Assembly: GCA_902799655.1 (NCBI GenBank)
Contig: CADCBH010000020.1
Span: forward strand, 20,927-84,926
Source: an uncultured Bacteroidales bacterium
GTDB lineage: Bacteria > Bacteroidota > Bacteroidia > Bacteroidales > Bacteroidaceae
Direction: 5' to 3'
Length of the DNA stretch: 64,000 bases
Program-made: the position numbers and the translations under genes
Shown here: positions 53,831-61,876 of the stretch, in pieces
Layout: each line of letters starts with the position of its first letter
Numbering within the stretch: position 1 is the stretch's first letter
Notes under the pieces: generated by a model
Databases searched by the model: none
Told to the model about the DNA's origin: nothing
The model's input: the letters and a program-made list of their open reading frames with translations, nothing else

Positions 53831-54607
53831 ATGAAACATATTAAAGTATTTGCCATTCTACTTGCACTATTCCCCTTGGCAGTTTCAGCACAAGAAGAGC
53901 GCATTGATACAGTCGTTCCGAAGTTCCTTTCCAACGGATATTTCTTCCGCGAGATGCCTCAGTTGCCTGATGGCGAAAAAAGCATGATGCGACTGAAAGA
54001 CAAGGAGGGTAATAGCATCACTGTCATCAACGTCAACGCCACACTGCCCAAGTCGCTCATTCGCAAGGCTATCCCTCGCGAGCAGGTGCACAACGCCGAC
54101 CAGTTCCTAAGCGGCCTCAATATGATGACCACGATGACCTCGCTGACACAGGCGGGTGTCAAGGCCGACGGCACTTGGTATTCGCCCAAGGAGGGCGAGC
54201 CATTCCCACAATTCTCAGAGAAGGACATGGACGGGCGCACATGGACGAATGACAGCATCCGAGGGCACGTCATGGTGATTAACCTTTGGTACTCTGGTTG
54301 TGGTCCCTGCCGTGCTGAAATGCCCATCCTTTCCAAGTGGAAGGAGCAATTGCCTGACGTAATGTTCTTCTCAGCTACCTACCACGATGCTGAGACTGCC
54401 AAGCGCATTACCGACAAGCACCACTTCACATGGACACACCTCGTCGAGGCAAAGGACATGATGGCGTGGATTGGCTATAAGGGCTTCCCCCTGACCATTG
54501 TCGTTGACAAAAAAGGTATCGTCCGCCATGCCGTCCACGGTACCAATGAGACAAAGCGCGAAGAACTTTTAGCAAAGATTAAGGAGGCTGAAGCAGAATC
54601 ATTATGA
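53831..54607 (+). CDS. TlpA-type thiol-disulfide oxidoreductase
   Basis: 258 aa with a signal peptide (about 1-20). The C-terminal half is a thioredoxin domain with the active site CGPC (NLWYSGCGPCRAEMP); the N-terminal half is a small domain of unknown type. Periplasmic. It follows blaR1 by 13 bp and overlaps the next thioredoxin-like gene by 4 bp, so redox folding of envelope proteins is part of this BlaI regulon. Confidence 0.9.
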   Translation: MKHIKVFAILLALFPLAVSAQEERIDTVVPKFLSNGYFFREMPQLPDGEKSMMRLKDKEGNSITVINVNATLPKSLIRKAIPREQVHNADQFLSGLNMMTTMTSLTQAGVKADGTWYSPKEGEPFPQFSEKDMDGRTWTNDSIRGHVMVINLWYSGCGPCRAEMPILSKWKEQLPDVMFFSATYHDAETAKRITDKHHFTWTHLVEAKDMMAWIGYKGFPLTIVVDKKGIVRHAVHGTNETKREELLAKIKEAEAESL

Positions 54608-55878
54608 ACAGAATCCTAACCACATTCACCCTCGCCTTACTGACGGTTCTACCCGTCAAGGGCGAGGATTTACCTAAATTCAGCATCACCCTTACGGTTG
54701 ACTCAGCCATAGCCAGCCAACCACAGCAGGTGTATCTGTATTCGCAAGTAGAACGAGAAATGCAGTTGCACGACAGCATCAGCATTGACTCGGTGCATCG
54801 TCAGGGAACGCTGCATGGAACGGTGCCTTACGAGTATAACGTTAATCTGATGTTCAGTCGTCGTGGCCCTGCCATCGTACCCGTGGTTGTGAAGAATGGT
54901 GACCAGATGAAGATACATGTGGGTGACGAAGATGAAGGTTTCAATATTCGCTATATAGATAGGGTAGAGGGTTCGCCTTCGACTCTGGAGTATGTACGCT
55001 ATTATCAGCAGATGGATAGTATCAGCGAACTGAACCGCAAGGTTTATCGGCAGACGCAACGCTATGGAATGACGACACAGGAGGCAGACTCGTTGGGTAG
55101 GATTCTTCATGAACTGGATATGACTAAAGAGCGACTGACATTGCATTATGCCAATACAGGCAAGAGTCCTTATGGGGTATTGGGTGCTGCAGCTAGAGTA
55201 TATGGTTCGCACAGGCTGAATCCTTCTATGCATGGTTATACGGAGAAGGAGGTTGACCAGATGATGCACTCAGTTTTAAAACGATTCCGCGACTATCCCC
55301 CTATCCAGGCTTTCGTCAACGATAGTGTGCTTGGCAGGAACTATATGTCTGCAGAGAGCTTTGCCATCAACAGCACGTTTTGGAAACGCTATAGTCGCAG
55401 GTTCTTCGATGAAACGGAAGACTCTATTGTGCACCCTCTGAAGGTGGGCGACTATATGACTGTGCTTCATCTGAATAATTATCGCGGACAGTATCTCTAT
55501 GTCGATTTCTGGGCCTCGTGGTGCGAGCCTTGTCTGCAACAAATGCCTAACATCAAGATGGCAGCACAACTGTATCCGGAGGATTTGGCGGTTGTACTGG
55601 TGTCGATGGATAAGACGTCGAAAAAATGGTGGACAACCGTTAAGGAACTAGATCTTCGTAGTCATCCGAAAGACGAACATCCTTACGAGATAATAAACCT
55701 GCGGGCCTTTAACGATAAGACGGGCAAGATGCTGCCTGAAGTGAAGCGCCTCGACATTCGAACCATTCCGCATAACTACTTAGTAGATCGATCAGGACGT
55801 ATCATCGCCAAGAACATCAGTGGTAGTCTGCTGATAGACCGCATGAAAGAACTATTAGAAAAGGAGCACAAACAATGA
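54604..55878 (+). CDS. Thioredoxin-like protein with DUF4369-like N-terminus
   Basis: 424 aa, signal peptide at about 1-21. The N-terminal ~130 residues (QQVYLYSQVE...IHVGDEDEGFNIRYIDRVEGSP) resemble DUF4369-type beta domains found on AhpC/TSA-like proteins. The C-terminal thioredoxin fold (about 285-424) has CEPC in DFWASWCEPCLQQMP and the cis-Pro loop RTIPHNYLV. Periplasmic. It overlaps both neighbours by 4 bp, so the four- or five-gene operon is translationally coupled. Confidence 0.88.
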   Translation: MNRILTTFTLALLTVLPVKGEDLPKFSITLTVDSAIASQPQQVYLYSQVEREMQLHDSISIDSVHRQGTLHGTVPYEYNVNLMFSRRGPAIVPVVVKNGDQMKIHVGDEDEGFNIRYIDRVEGSPSTLEYVRYYQQMDSISELNRKVYRQTQRYGMTTQEADSLGRILHELDMTKERLTLHYANTGKSPYGVLGAAARVYGSHRLNPSMHGYTEKEVDQMMHSVLKRFRDYPPIQAFVNDSVLGRNYMSAESFAINSTFWKRYSRRFFDETEDSIVHPLKVGDYMTVLHLNNYRGQYLYVDFWASWCEPCLQQMPNIKMAAQLYPEDLAVVLVSMDKTSKKWWTTVKELDLRSHPKDEHPYEIINLRAFNDKTGKMLPEVKRLDIRTIPHNYLVDRSGRIIAKNISGSLLIDRMKELLEKEHKQ

Positions 55879-56852
55879 AAAAGATTTTGACGACACTTCT
55901 CATCTCTCACTTCTCTTTCCTCATTTTATCTGCAACCCCAGCAGATAGCTTACGGATACAGGCAAAACAAATGTTTGAGCGAGGATACTATGCCCGGAGT
56001 ATCGACCTGCTTAGAAACATCAGCGAGGACAGTCTAACCCTTGACGACATGCGGCTGCGCTACGAATGTTTCTGTCAGATGGGACAAACGGATTCGCTGA
56101 TATATTGGGGAAAACGGGTGGTGAAGCGAAATCCTATGGCTGATATCATTCCCGACCTAACTTATCGCCTGAACAATGCAGACAAGGAACATGTAAATCC
56201 TGGATTGGTGATTGAGATTTGTGAGCGGTATAAGCAGCAAGATGCTACCCACATTTTAGTAAATCGGCAGTTGGCTGATGCTTATTATCTGGTAGGCAAC
56301 TACGACTTGGCACTACGCGAATTGGCTAATCTTGAGGCATTGGGCGACTCCTGTTTCAAGGTACTCTATACCAAGGGCTTGATATATATGAACACAGCCC
56401 AATATGGAGATGCATACGACTATCTGAGCCGAGCTACAGCCCGACATAACGACACGCATGGCTATTGCCTCTTTATGTTAGGCATTGCTGCCAACAAGAT
56501 AGGACTGGGTGCTGAAGCACTAGGCTATCTGGGTGAGGCAGAGAAGTTGATGGTGCCCGACCGCAAGACCCTATTCCGTCTGCATCAGGAATTGGCAGAA
56601 GCGTTTCGGATGAAAGGAGAACCAGACTTCCGTTTGGAAGAATTGCAAGAGTGCATGCGCTATGCGGAGGAGAAGGATGTCAACACCCTTACCTATCAGA
56701 TGGGCAAATGCTATCTGCAACTGCGCCAGTTAGATAAGGCTCGCGAATACCTCAGCCGATTTCTTGAAGCCACCAAGGATAAGGAGTATAACAATACTAT
56801 CAAGTCCATGCGTCAGTCAGCAGAAGAATCCCTCCGCATGATGATGTGGTAA
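55875..56852 (+). CDS. TPR-repeat secreted protein
   Basis: 325 aa. A signal peptide (MKKILTTLLISHFSFLILSATP) is followed by about seven degenerate TPR helices (for example ADAYYLVGNYDLALRELANLE, YLSRATARHNDTHGYCLFMLG, MGKCYLQLRQLDKAREYLSRFLEA). Probably a periplasmic scaffold. It is the last gene of the blaI operon and ends 26 bp before the left inverted repeat of the VirE unit. Confidence 0.85.
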   Translation: MKKILTTLLISHFSFLILSATPADSLRIQAKQMFERGYYARSIDLLRNISEDSLTLDDMRLRYECFCQMGQTDSLIYWGKRVVKRNPMADIIPDLTYRLNNADKEHVNPGLVIEICERYKQQDATHILVNRQLADAYYLVGNYDLALRELANLEALGDSCFKVLYTKGLIYMNTAQYGDAYDYLSRATARHNDTHGYCLFMLGIAANKIGLGAEALGYLGEAEKLMVPDRKTLFRLHQELAEAFRMKGEPDFRLEELQECMRYAEEKDVNTLTYQMGKCYLQLRQLDKAREYLSRFLEATKDKEYNNTIKSMRQSAEESLRMMMW

Positions 56853-56877
56853 TAAACTTCGATTTTTCAACGAATTT

Positions 56878-57000
56878 CGATTTTACCCTCACATCCTAAC
56901 ATGACAGGCCTCAAATGCCGATGTACAAAGGGATGAGGGCACGTTAGGGAGAGCGAAAGTCCCTAACGTCTCCCTCACGTTTTTGAGTTTTGTCCCTCAC
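56878..57000 (+). repeat. Left inverted repeat of the VirE unit
   Basis: Begins CGATTTTACCCTCACATCC. It contains CCCTCAC, the hairpin at 56941-56970 and further CCCT(A/C)ACG units; the virE stop codon (56999-56997) is within it. Confidence 0.85.
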
Positions 57001-58205
57001 GCAGCAGTCCGTGGAACGGCTTTATAGTAAGCCACATTACTGTGACTTTTACGTTCGTAATCAAGGTCGGCAAGTACACGACCCAGCTCCACCTTCGCCT
57101 TTGTGGTCACAGCAACATTGGGGTACTCGTTACGAATAATCTCCAACATCTCAGTGGTGTTCAGCGACTTCACCTTCTCACCCTCTGTCGGCTTGCGGAA
57201 ACAGACCTTTACCATCTCTGCAATGTCCTTCTGCTGCATGTAGGCGAGGTTCAGCTGCTGGATGCGTGCCACCTCCTCGTTGTTGAACCAGTAGGGTGTC
57301 CCCAGCTGTATGATCTCGTACATCACCTGGGCATACAACTGCTCGTAGTCAATGACGCCCGTGTTGTCAATCAGCTGCCCCTTGGGGATGGTCAGACAGA
57401 TGTAGCGACGACTGCCCGTCGCATCTGTCAGGGGATGAGGATTGTTGGTGGTCGATACGAACGAGGCATAGCGTGGACGGTCATCCTGAGCCTTGCCAAA
57501 GATGGGGCGTCCGTTTACCTTGTTCTTCGACAAGGTCTGCTTCAGTGCTGCATGCTGACTGGGACGGATGGCCTCCAACTCGTCGAGGTTGACCAGCAGA
57601 TTGTTCGTCAGCGCCATCTCCTTATCGAACTTGTTCGACAGGTTCAGATGATCCAGATAGTACTGGCGAAGCTGACAAGGCAGCAGACGGCGCAGGAAGG
57701 TCGTCTTGCCACATCCCTGAGCGCCAATCAGCACAGGCACCACCTCATTGCCGTGCATCGTGTCGAGCTGTAGCCAGTGGGCCACCGTCGAGCGCAGCCA
57801 GACAGCGAGAAAGGCATGCTGCTCCGTGCTGATGCCTGGCAGTCGCGAGAACAGTCGCGCTACGTGGTTCTGACCATCCCACTGGGGCAGGTTGTTCAGA
57901 AATTCTTCGACAGGGTTGTACTGAGGCACCTCCTCAGAGTTGACATACATGGTGATGTCAGTCTTTGGATTACAGTCTTCGCCCAGCCCTTCGCGAAGGG
58001 CGTGGATGATGATGCTGTTCAGTGCTTCCTGTGTCAGCGGACGATAGTCGGCAGACGTGTCAGCCTTGGGTTTAAACTCCACCTTCCCGTTGAGCACATT
58101 GCGACGGAACAGGTAGTTGTCAATCAGAAACTGCTCGATGACGAGCATACACTCGTTGTGAGAACTTGAGGGCGTCCCACAAGCCACCAAGGATTTTTCT
58201 TCCAT
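56997..58205 (-). CDS. VirE/VapE-family P-loop ATPase
   Basis: 402 aa. Despite the name these are phage- and plasmid-type helicase ATPases. Walker A GAQGCGKT at 161-168, Walker B LLVNLDELE at 203-211, sensor FVSTTNN at 249-255 and an arginine-finger-like GSRRY at 264-268 indicate an active superfamily 3-like ring helicase. The N-terminal ~100 residues are the usual VirE lead-in (VEEFLNNLPQWDGQNH), and the C-terminal ~80 residues look like a winged helix. No primase domain is fused, unlike the protein at 11441. A 27-codon His/Lys/Asn-rich leader frame lies between promoter and start. The stop codon is inside the left inverted repeat. Confidence 0.92.
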   Translation of the reverse strand: MEEKSLVACGTPSSSHNECMLVIEQFLIDNYLFRRNVLNGKVEFKPKADTSADYRPLTQEALNSIIIHALREGLGEDCNPKTDITMYVNSEEVPQYNPVEEFLNNLPQWDGQNHVARLFSRLPGISTEQHAFLAVWLRSTVAHWLQLDTMHGNEVVPVLIGAQGCGKTTFLRRLLPCQLRQYYLDHLNLSNKFDKEMALTNNLLVNLDELEAIRPSQHAALKQTLSKNKVNGRPIFGKAQDDRPRYASFVSTTNNPHPLTDATGSRRYICLTIPKGQLIDNTGVIDYEQLYAQVMYEIIQLGTPYWFNNEEVARIQQLNLAYMQQKDIAEMVKVCFRKPTEGEKVKSLNTTEMLEIIRNEYPNVAVTTKAKVELGRVLADLDYERKSHSNVAYYKAVPRTAA

Positions 58206-58301
58206 AGCTTAAACTTAAATTTTTAATGTGTTAATAATTAGTTTTTGGTTGGTGTTTTCATGGTGTTTTTTGTGTTTTCCATGATTTCCCGAAACCATCT
58301 G

Positions 58302-58333
58302 CAAAGATACAAAATTTTTTGCCGTTTTGCAAG
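58302..58333 (-). promoter_or_regulatory. Promoter of the VirE gene
   Basis: Minus strand CTTG (58333-58330), a 20-bp spacer, TATCTTTG (58309-58302), about 95 bp before the ATG at 58205. It lies between the right inverted repeat and the gene. Confidence 0.65.
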
Positions 58334-58400
58334 TCTTTTGCCTTAAAATCCACCATTTTAACACACTATTTTTGCCTAAATTTTGCATTACAATACTGGG

Positions 58401-58523
58401 GTGAGGGTAGAGACCAAAAAATGTGAGGGAGACGTTAGGGACATTCGTTCTCCCTAACGTGCCTTCAGCCCTTTGCACATCGGCATTTGAGGCCTGTTAT
58501 GTTAGGATGTGAGGGTAAAATCG
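58401..58523 (-). repeat. Right inverted repeat of the VirE unit
   Basis: Reverse-complement partner of 56878-57000. Its inner end carries CCCTCAC units and it lies about 195 bp upstream of the virE start; together with copy 2 of the dispersed repeat it fills most of the 873-bp gap to the next gene. Confidence 0.85.
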
Positions 58524-58546
58524 CGCAGTCAACAAAAATTAGGGTT

Positions 58547-58966
58547 ATGTAAGCAAAAAGCCAAGTTACTATCAGAGAAAAGGCTAGTTACTCTCAGCGA
58601 GAAGGCTTCTCTCTCATCGAGAAACGACGAGTTACTGTTCGAGGAACGACGAGTTGCTGAAAAGTATGTCACTTCTCTGACCTAAAGGTCTGAGTGTGGC
58701 GTTGCATTAAGGGTCGTTTGTAACGTACATTCGACCCGTTTTAACGCCACTTACGGGTCGTAGATGCGATACTTTACCCCCCAAAACCATCATCGGAACG
58801 GTTCGTAGATGACGTCGGAAGCACCGCAAGATGACGTTAGGACAACCCATAGGTGACCTATCATGAAGCAAACCGGTCGCTTGCTTCGAGCAAACGCCTT
58901 GCTTGCTTCTTCCTCGCGGCCCGCTTGCTTCGAGCAAGCGCCTCGTCTGCTTGAAGCAAGATGTCA
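58547..58966 (+). repeat. Dispersed intergenic repeat, copy 2
   Basis: Same element as 9091-9296. It has an extra tandem unit in block A (AGTTACT(A/C)TCAG twice) and about 180 bp of middle sequence with GGGTCG / CGACCC inverted pairs that copy 1 lacks. It ends with GCTTCGAGCAA-type hairpins. It begins 24 bp after the right end of the VirE unit. Confidence 0.85.
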
Positions 58967-59078
58967 AGGGATTGCCCTGATATATAGGGAAAGAAGCTGT
59001 TCTGAATTTTTTTTTCACAAATGGGATGTAATATCGTTTTAATTTGCTATCTTTGCAACATAAAACTCAAAAGTTTCA

Positions 59079-59837
59079 ATGAATGGAAGTAATTCTGAAC
59101 GAATATCACAAGAAGGTGAATGCCGAAATGAGGCAGAAAGTGGCATATTGGAAAGAGCATCCGCTTTCGCGCACCGAGTCCTTGAGGAGATTGAAACTCT
59201 TGCGGGAACAACGTCTTGCAAGTCTGTCCAACTGGTAAGACTCAAGAAGTGGGCTCAGGAACAAGGCTGTTGGTTTAGCGACTGCAGGCAATTTGGCGAT
59301 TACTTTGATCGTGGCTCTGAAAACGAGGTATATTTATCGCCAGACCAAAAAAATATTATTAAGTTGAATGACTTCCGTTATTCTGACGATAACTTAACAT
59401 CATTTTTTGAACGCATCAAGGCGCACAATAAATACTTTGACGCTTGTCCATATAGTATGATTGGCTTTTCAGAGAACCGTGATGGTAAGGTATGCGCGGT
59501 TCTTGAACAGCCATTCATTTCAGATGCGCGTCTAGCAACAAAAGAGGAAATAAACGATGAGTTTATTCGTCTTGGTTTCCATCCAGAGGAAAACGGCGAA
59601 TATTACACCAATGGCCGACACGATATTTTTGATGCCGTAGATGGTAATGTTTTGGTGGATGATGAAGGGCATTTGTTCTTTATCGATACCATCATCTATG
59701 AATCGGGAACTGGTGGTGTTGAAATGTATAATAGTTTGTCGCCCAGAGCAAGCTCCAAACAGCAGAAGCAAGAATACTCAGAAGAAATCCAGGATTTAAA
59801 GGCCATAAGTCCTAGATTTATCAATGACAAATCCTAG
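59079..59837 (+). CDS. Polyvalent-protein-type kinase domain protein
   Basis: 252 aa. From about residue 50 it reads as the kinase-like domain seen in polyvalent proteins of phages and conjugative elements: RGSENEVYLSPDQKNIIKL with K95, a hinge-like LEQPF near 143, and D188-x-N190...D194 and FID203 as catalytic and metal-binding motifs. It may phosphorylate a protein or small molecule during element-host conflict (inference). The only ATG in this frame is at 59079, and its first ~50 residues are unlike the family. The same DNA also encodes a 51-aa frame starting 4 bp later. A -7 element (TATCTTTG, 59048-59055) lies upstream. Confidence 0.7.
   Translation: MNGSNSERISQEGECRNEAESGILERASAFAHRVLEEIETLAGTTSCKSVQLVRLKKWAQEQGCWFSDCRQFGDYFDRGSENEVYLSPDQKNIIKLNDFRYSDDNLTSFFERIKAHNKYFDACPYSMIGFSENRDGKVCAVLEQPFISDARLATKEEINDEFIRLGFHPEENGEYYTNGRHDIFDAVDGNVLVDDEGHLFFIDTIIYESGTGGVEMYNSLSPRASSKQQKQEYSEEIQDLKAISPRFINDKS
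59083..59238 (+). CDS. Overlapping 51-aa ORF upstream of the kinase domain
   Basis: ATG at 59083, 4 bp after the kinase ATG, in another frame. The peptide (MEVILNEYHKKVNAEMRQ..., then EHPLSRTESLRRLKLL) is a well-behaved charged helix and looks more protein-like than the competing N-terminus of the long frame. It ends at 59238 just where kinase homology begins, so a small protein plus a kinase joined by frameshift or reinitiation is possible. Confidence 0.4.
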   Translation: MEVILNEYHKKVNAEMRQKVAYWKEHPLSRTESLRRLKLLREQRLASLSNW

Positions 59838-59873
59838 GTTTACTTGACTGCCATCTGCTTCGCTATTAAACAC

Positions 59874-59905
59874 CATAAAGGCTCGCATCTCTGCGGGCCT
59901 TTATG
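59874..59905. terminator. Hairpin after the kinase gene
   Basis: A 13-bp stem with one mismatch, CATAAAGGC-CGCA / TGCG-GCCTTTATG, TCTC loop, and only a short T-rich tail. Probably a terminator or RNA-processing hairpin. Confidence 0.55.
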
Positions 59906-59976
59906 ATTTCAATAACTAACCAAATTACTAACTAAAAGATTCTTATGAAAAACTACTAACTTATAACTTAAATACA

Positions 59977-60008
59977 TTTGGATTTTAGCCCACTTATTTG
60001 TACCTTTG
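59977..60008 (+). promoter_or_regulatory. Promoter of the TfoX-like gene
   Basis: TTTG at 59977-59980, a 20-bp spacer and TACCTTTG at 60001-60008. Confidence 0.85.
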
Positions 60009-60036
60009 CTCCCAGATGAAATATCATTTAGGAACT

Positions 60037-60360
60037 ATGGCAAGCAATACCGATTTTGTACAGTATATCGTCGACCAGTGTAGTGGTGCAGGCGAGATTA
60101 TGGCCAAGAAGATGTTCGGCGACTACGGCATCTATTGTGATGGAAAAATCTTTGGACTCATCTGTGACGACTGTTTCTATCTGAAACCCACGGATGCCGT
60201 TCGTCCATTACTTCGCGTTGTTGATATGCGTCCTCCCTACGACGGCGCCAAAGACTACTTCTACATTGCCGACGTTGACGACCGCGACTACGTCTCACTC
60301 ATCGTCCGCGAAACCTGCAAGGTTCTGCCTGAACCAAAGCCGAAAAACAAGAAGCGTTAG
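60037..60360 (+). CDS. TfoX N-terminal-domain protein
   Basis: 107 aa from MASNTDFVQYIVDQ, the start that matches the family; the ATG at 60016 adds seven residues and is possible, and anything earlier falls in the promoter. The MAKKMFGDYGIYCDGKIFGLICDDCFYLKPT block is the TfoX N-terminal domain. In Gammaproteobacteria TfoX regulates competence, but short stand-alone domains in Bacteroidota have no known role. Basic C-terminus (PKPKNKKR). Single-gene unit. Confidence 0.88.
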   Translation: MASNTDFVQYIVDQCSGAGEIMAKKMFGDYGIYCDGKIFGLICDDCFYLKPTDAVRPLLRVVDMRPPYDGAKDYFYIADVDDRDYVSLIVRETCKVLPEPKPKNKKR

Positions 60361-60451
60361 TCCAAAGCCACACATTATATTTAAATTATGCTAATAGAAC
60401 TATGCAAATAGAATAATTTGGATTATCTTTGTGTGCAGATAAATATCAAAT

Positions 60452-61120
60452 ATGATAAAACAGAAATATGCAGTAGTGGTGCTCTTTGCATTGATAATCG
60501 CTTCGAGCATGGTAAGCCTGAAGAGCTATCGGGCTACAGAAGAACTGGTAACTGTGGATATGAACCAAGCATTGGCAAAGGCTTTGGATGAACAGCAGTC
60601 GGACGTCATCAGTGCTGATACGATTCAGGTGTTCAACAGTTATCTGCAAATCGAGGGCTTAAGAGGAAATGCTGTTTTGGCAGTTGACACCAAAAAAGGA
60701 TTCTGCCCATGTCCTCAAGTATCAATAGCCACCATTCTTTCACTCTCTGACCAGCGTCCTTCGATGATTCTTTGGTCGATGGTATTGCTGTGGAGCCTGT
60801 TCTGTGTGTATCAACATAGGCGGTTCTCTGCATTAGGACTTTATGGCGGATTGGCTCTGCAAGAAGGACGTTTCATCAATGCTAAAGGCTGCGAAGTCAA
60901 ACTAACCCCAATGCAGCAGCAACTGATGGAAATGCTGTGGCAATCGCCTTCGCATCAACTGTCGAAAGCAGAAATCTGCGATGCGCTATGGCCCAAGAAA
61001 CCCGATGCCAGCGAAACGCTATATACGCTTATCCGACGACTGAAGCCCATCATAGAAGAACATTCCGACCTCAAGATCGAGTCAGATAGGGGGAAGGCAT
61101 ATGGGCTGAAAATCAAATAA
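60452..61120 (+). CDS. Membrane-tethered winged-helix regulator
   Basis: 222 aa. Membrane helices at about 6-23 and 108-125 enclose a small periplasmic domain with a Cys-Pro-Cys motif (FCPCPQ, residues ~83-88). The cytoplasmic C-terminal ~90 residues form an OmpR-type winged helix (LTPMQQQLMEMLWQSPSHQLSKAEICDALW...LYTLIRRLKPII). This is a ToxR-like one-component layout, sensing in the periplasm and binding DNA from the membrane; the CPC pair could sense redox state (inference). It is a single gene just upstream of the ECF sigma operon. Confidence 0.78.
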   Translation: MIKQKYAVVVLFALIIASSMVSLKSYRATEELVTVDMNQALAKALDEQQSDVISADTIQVFNSYLQIEGLRGNAVLAVDTKKGFCPCPQVSIATILSLSDQRPSMILWSMVLLWSLFCVYQHRRFSALGLYGGLALQEGRFINAKGCEVKLTPMQQQLMEMLWQSPSHQLSKAEICDALWPKKPDASETLYTLIRRLKPIIEEHSDLKIESDRGKAYGLKIK

Positions 61121-61207
61121 CGGAGCAGCGAGTGCAGAGCCAAGCGTGCTTGGACTATGCCGAGTCGCGACGGAATTCCACTGTAAGTCAAATAGATAGG
61201 GTTTTAC

Positions 61208-61272
61208 CTGACAATTGTCAGACAAATGTCAGACAATATTTTTGGTGACAATAGATACTCTTCATACCTTTG
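61208..61272 (+). promoter_or_regulatory. ECF operon promoter with tandem TGTCAGACAA repeats
   Basis: TTTG at 61241-61244, a 20-bp spacer and TACCTTTG at 61265-61272. Directly upstream are a 14-bp palindrome CTGACAATTGTCAG (61208-61221) and two direct copies of TGTCAGACAA at 61216-61225 and 61227-61236, period 11 bp, i.e. on the same helix face. This is a likely operator. The leader to the ATG at 61382 is about 105 nt. Confidence 0.7.
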
Positions 61273-61381
61273 CATTCGAAAGAACGAGAGCAAACGTATG
61301 AAGAGTTTTGTTTGAAAAAGATTGTTAAATTTAGTTTGGTTTTGAGCGATTGATGCATCTATTAGGTGTAGAAAAGAATAA

Positions 61382-61876
61382 ATGGAAAGAAGTGCATTTG
61401 AACAGAAAGCCCGCACGTGGCGAGAGAAAGCGCTCAATGTGAGCCGACACTACGGGGCGGGCGAGGATATGGCAGAGGACATCGCACAGGATGTGATGCT
61501 CCGTCTGTGGCAGATGCACGACGAACTGGAGCGTTTTCGGTCAGTAGAGGCTATCGTCACGCTGATGGCGAAACAAACGCTAAGGAACCATCAGAGGCGA
61601 CGAACACTGGAATCGTTTGAAGAGGCCACCATTGTCAGTCTTACCAACAGTCCGCAAGAAGAACTGGAGGCAAAGGAAAACGAAGAATGGCTCACAATGA
61701 AACTACGGCAACTGCCTACTACGCAACGCACTTTATTATATATGCGACAAGTGGAACGGCGAAGCCACGAAGAGATAGCTCAACTATTGGGTATCGAAGT
61801 AACATCAGTGAGTACATTGCTGGCAAGAGCACGACGAACACTATTGGAAGATATACAACGGAGGAACCAGATATGA
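61382..61876 (+). CDS. ECF-type RNA polymerase sigma factor
   Basis: 164 aa with sigma region 2 (about 15-75, AEDIAQDVMLRLW and TLMAKQTLRNHQRRR) and region 4 (about 105-160, LPTTQRTLLYMRQVERRSHEEIAQLLGIEVTSVSTLLARARRTL). It redirects RNA polymerase to a small regulon, probably including the following genes. It overlaps the anti-sigma-like gene by 4 bp (ATGA). Confidence 0.92.
   Translation: MERSAFEQKARTWREKALNVSRHYGAGEDMAEDIAQDVMLRLWQMHDELERFRSVEAIVTLMAKQTLRNHQRRRTLESFEEATIVSLTNSPQEELEAKENEEWLTMKLRQLPTTQRTLLYMRQVERRSHEEIAQLLGIEVTSVSTLLARARRTLLEDIQRRNQI

Larger units (their letters stand above)
56878..58523. mobile_element. VirE unit with ~123-bp terminal inverted repeats
   Basis: 56878-57000 and 58401-58523 are inverted copies, by my count identical at 110 of 123 positions, with the outermost 23 bp identical. 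The unit is 1646 bp and contains a single gene, a VirE-type P-loop ATPase on the minus strand. Each repeat carries copies of CCCT(A/C)ACG and an internal 10-bp hairpin (ACGTTAGGGA / TCCCTAACGT). No transposase or integrase is inside, and I see no target-site duplication. Classification as a mobile element is inference from the terminal repeats and the type of gene. Confidence 0.55.

Noticed and set aside
56997-58205. Virulence function for the VirE protein
   Set aside because: The family name is historical; the motifs are those of a helicase ATPase.
56878-58523. Target-site duplication flanking the VirE unit
   Set aside because: The bases outside the two repeats do not match over any convincing length, so I do not claim transposition.
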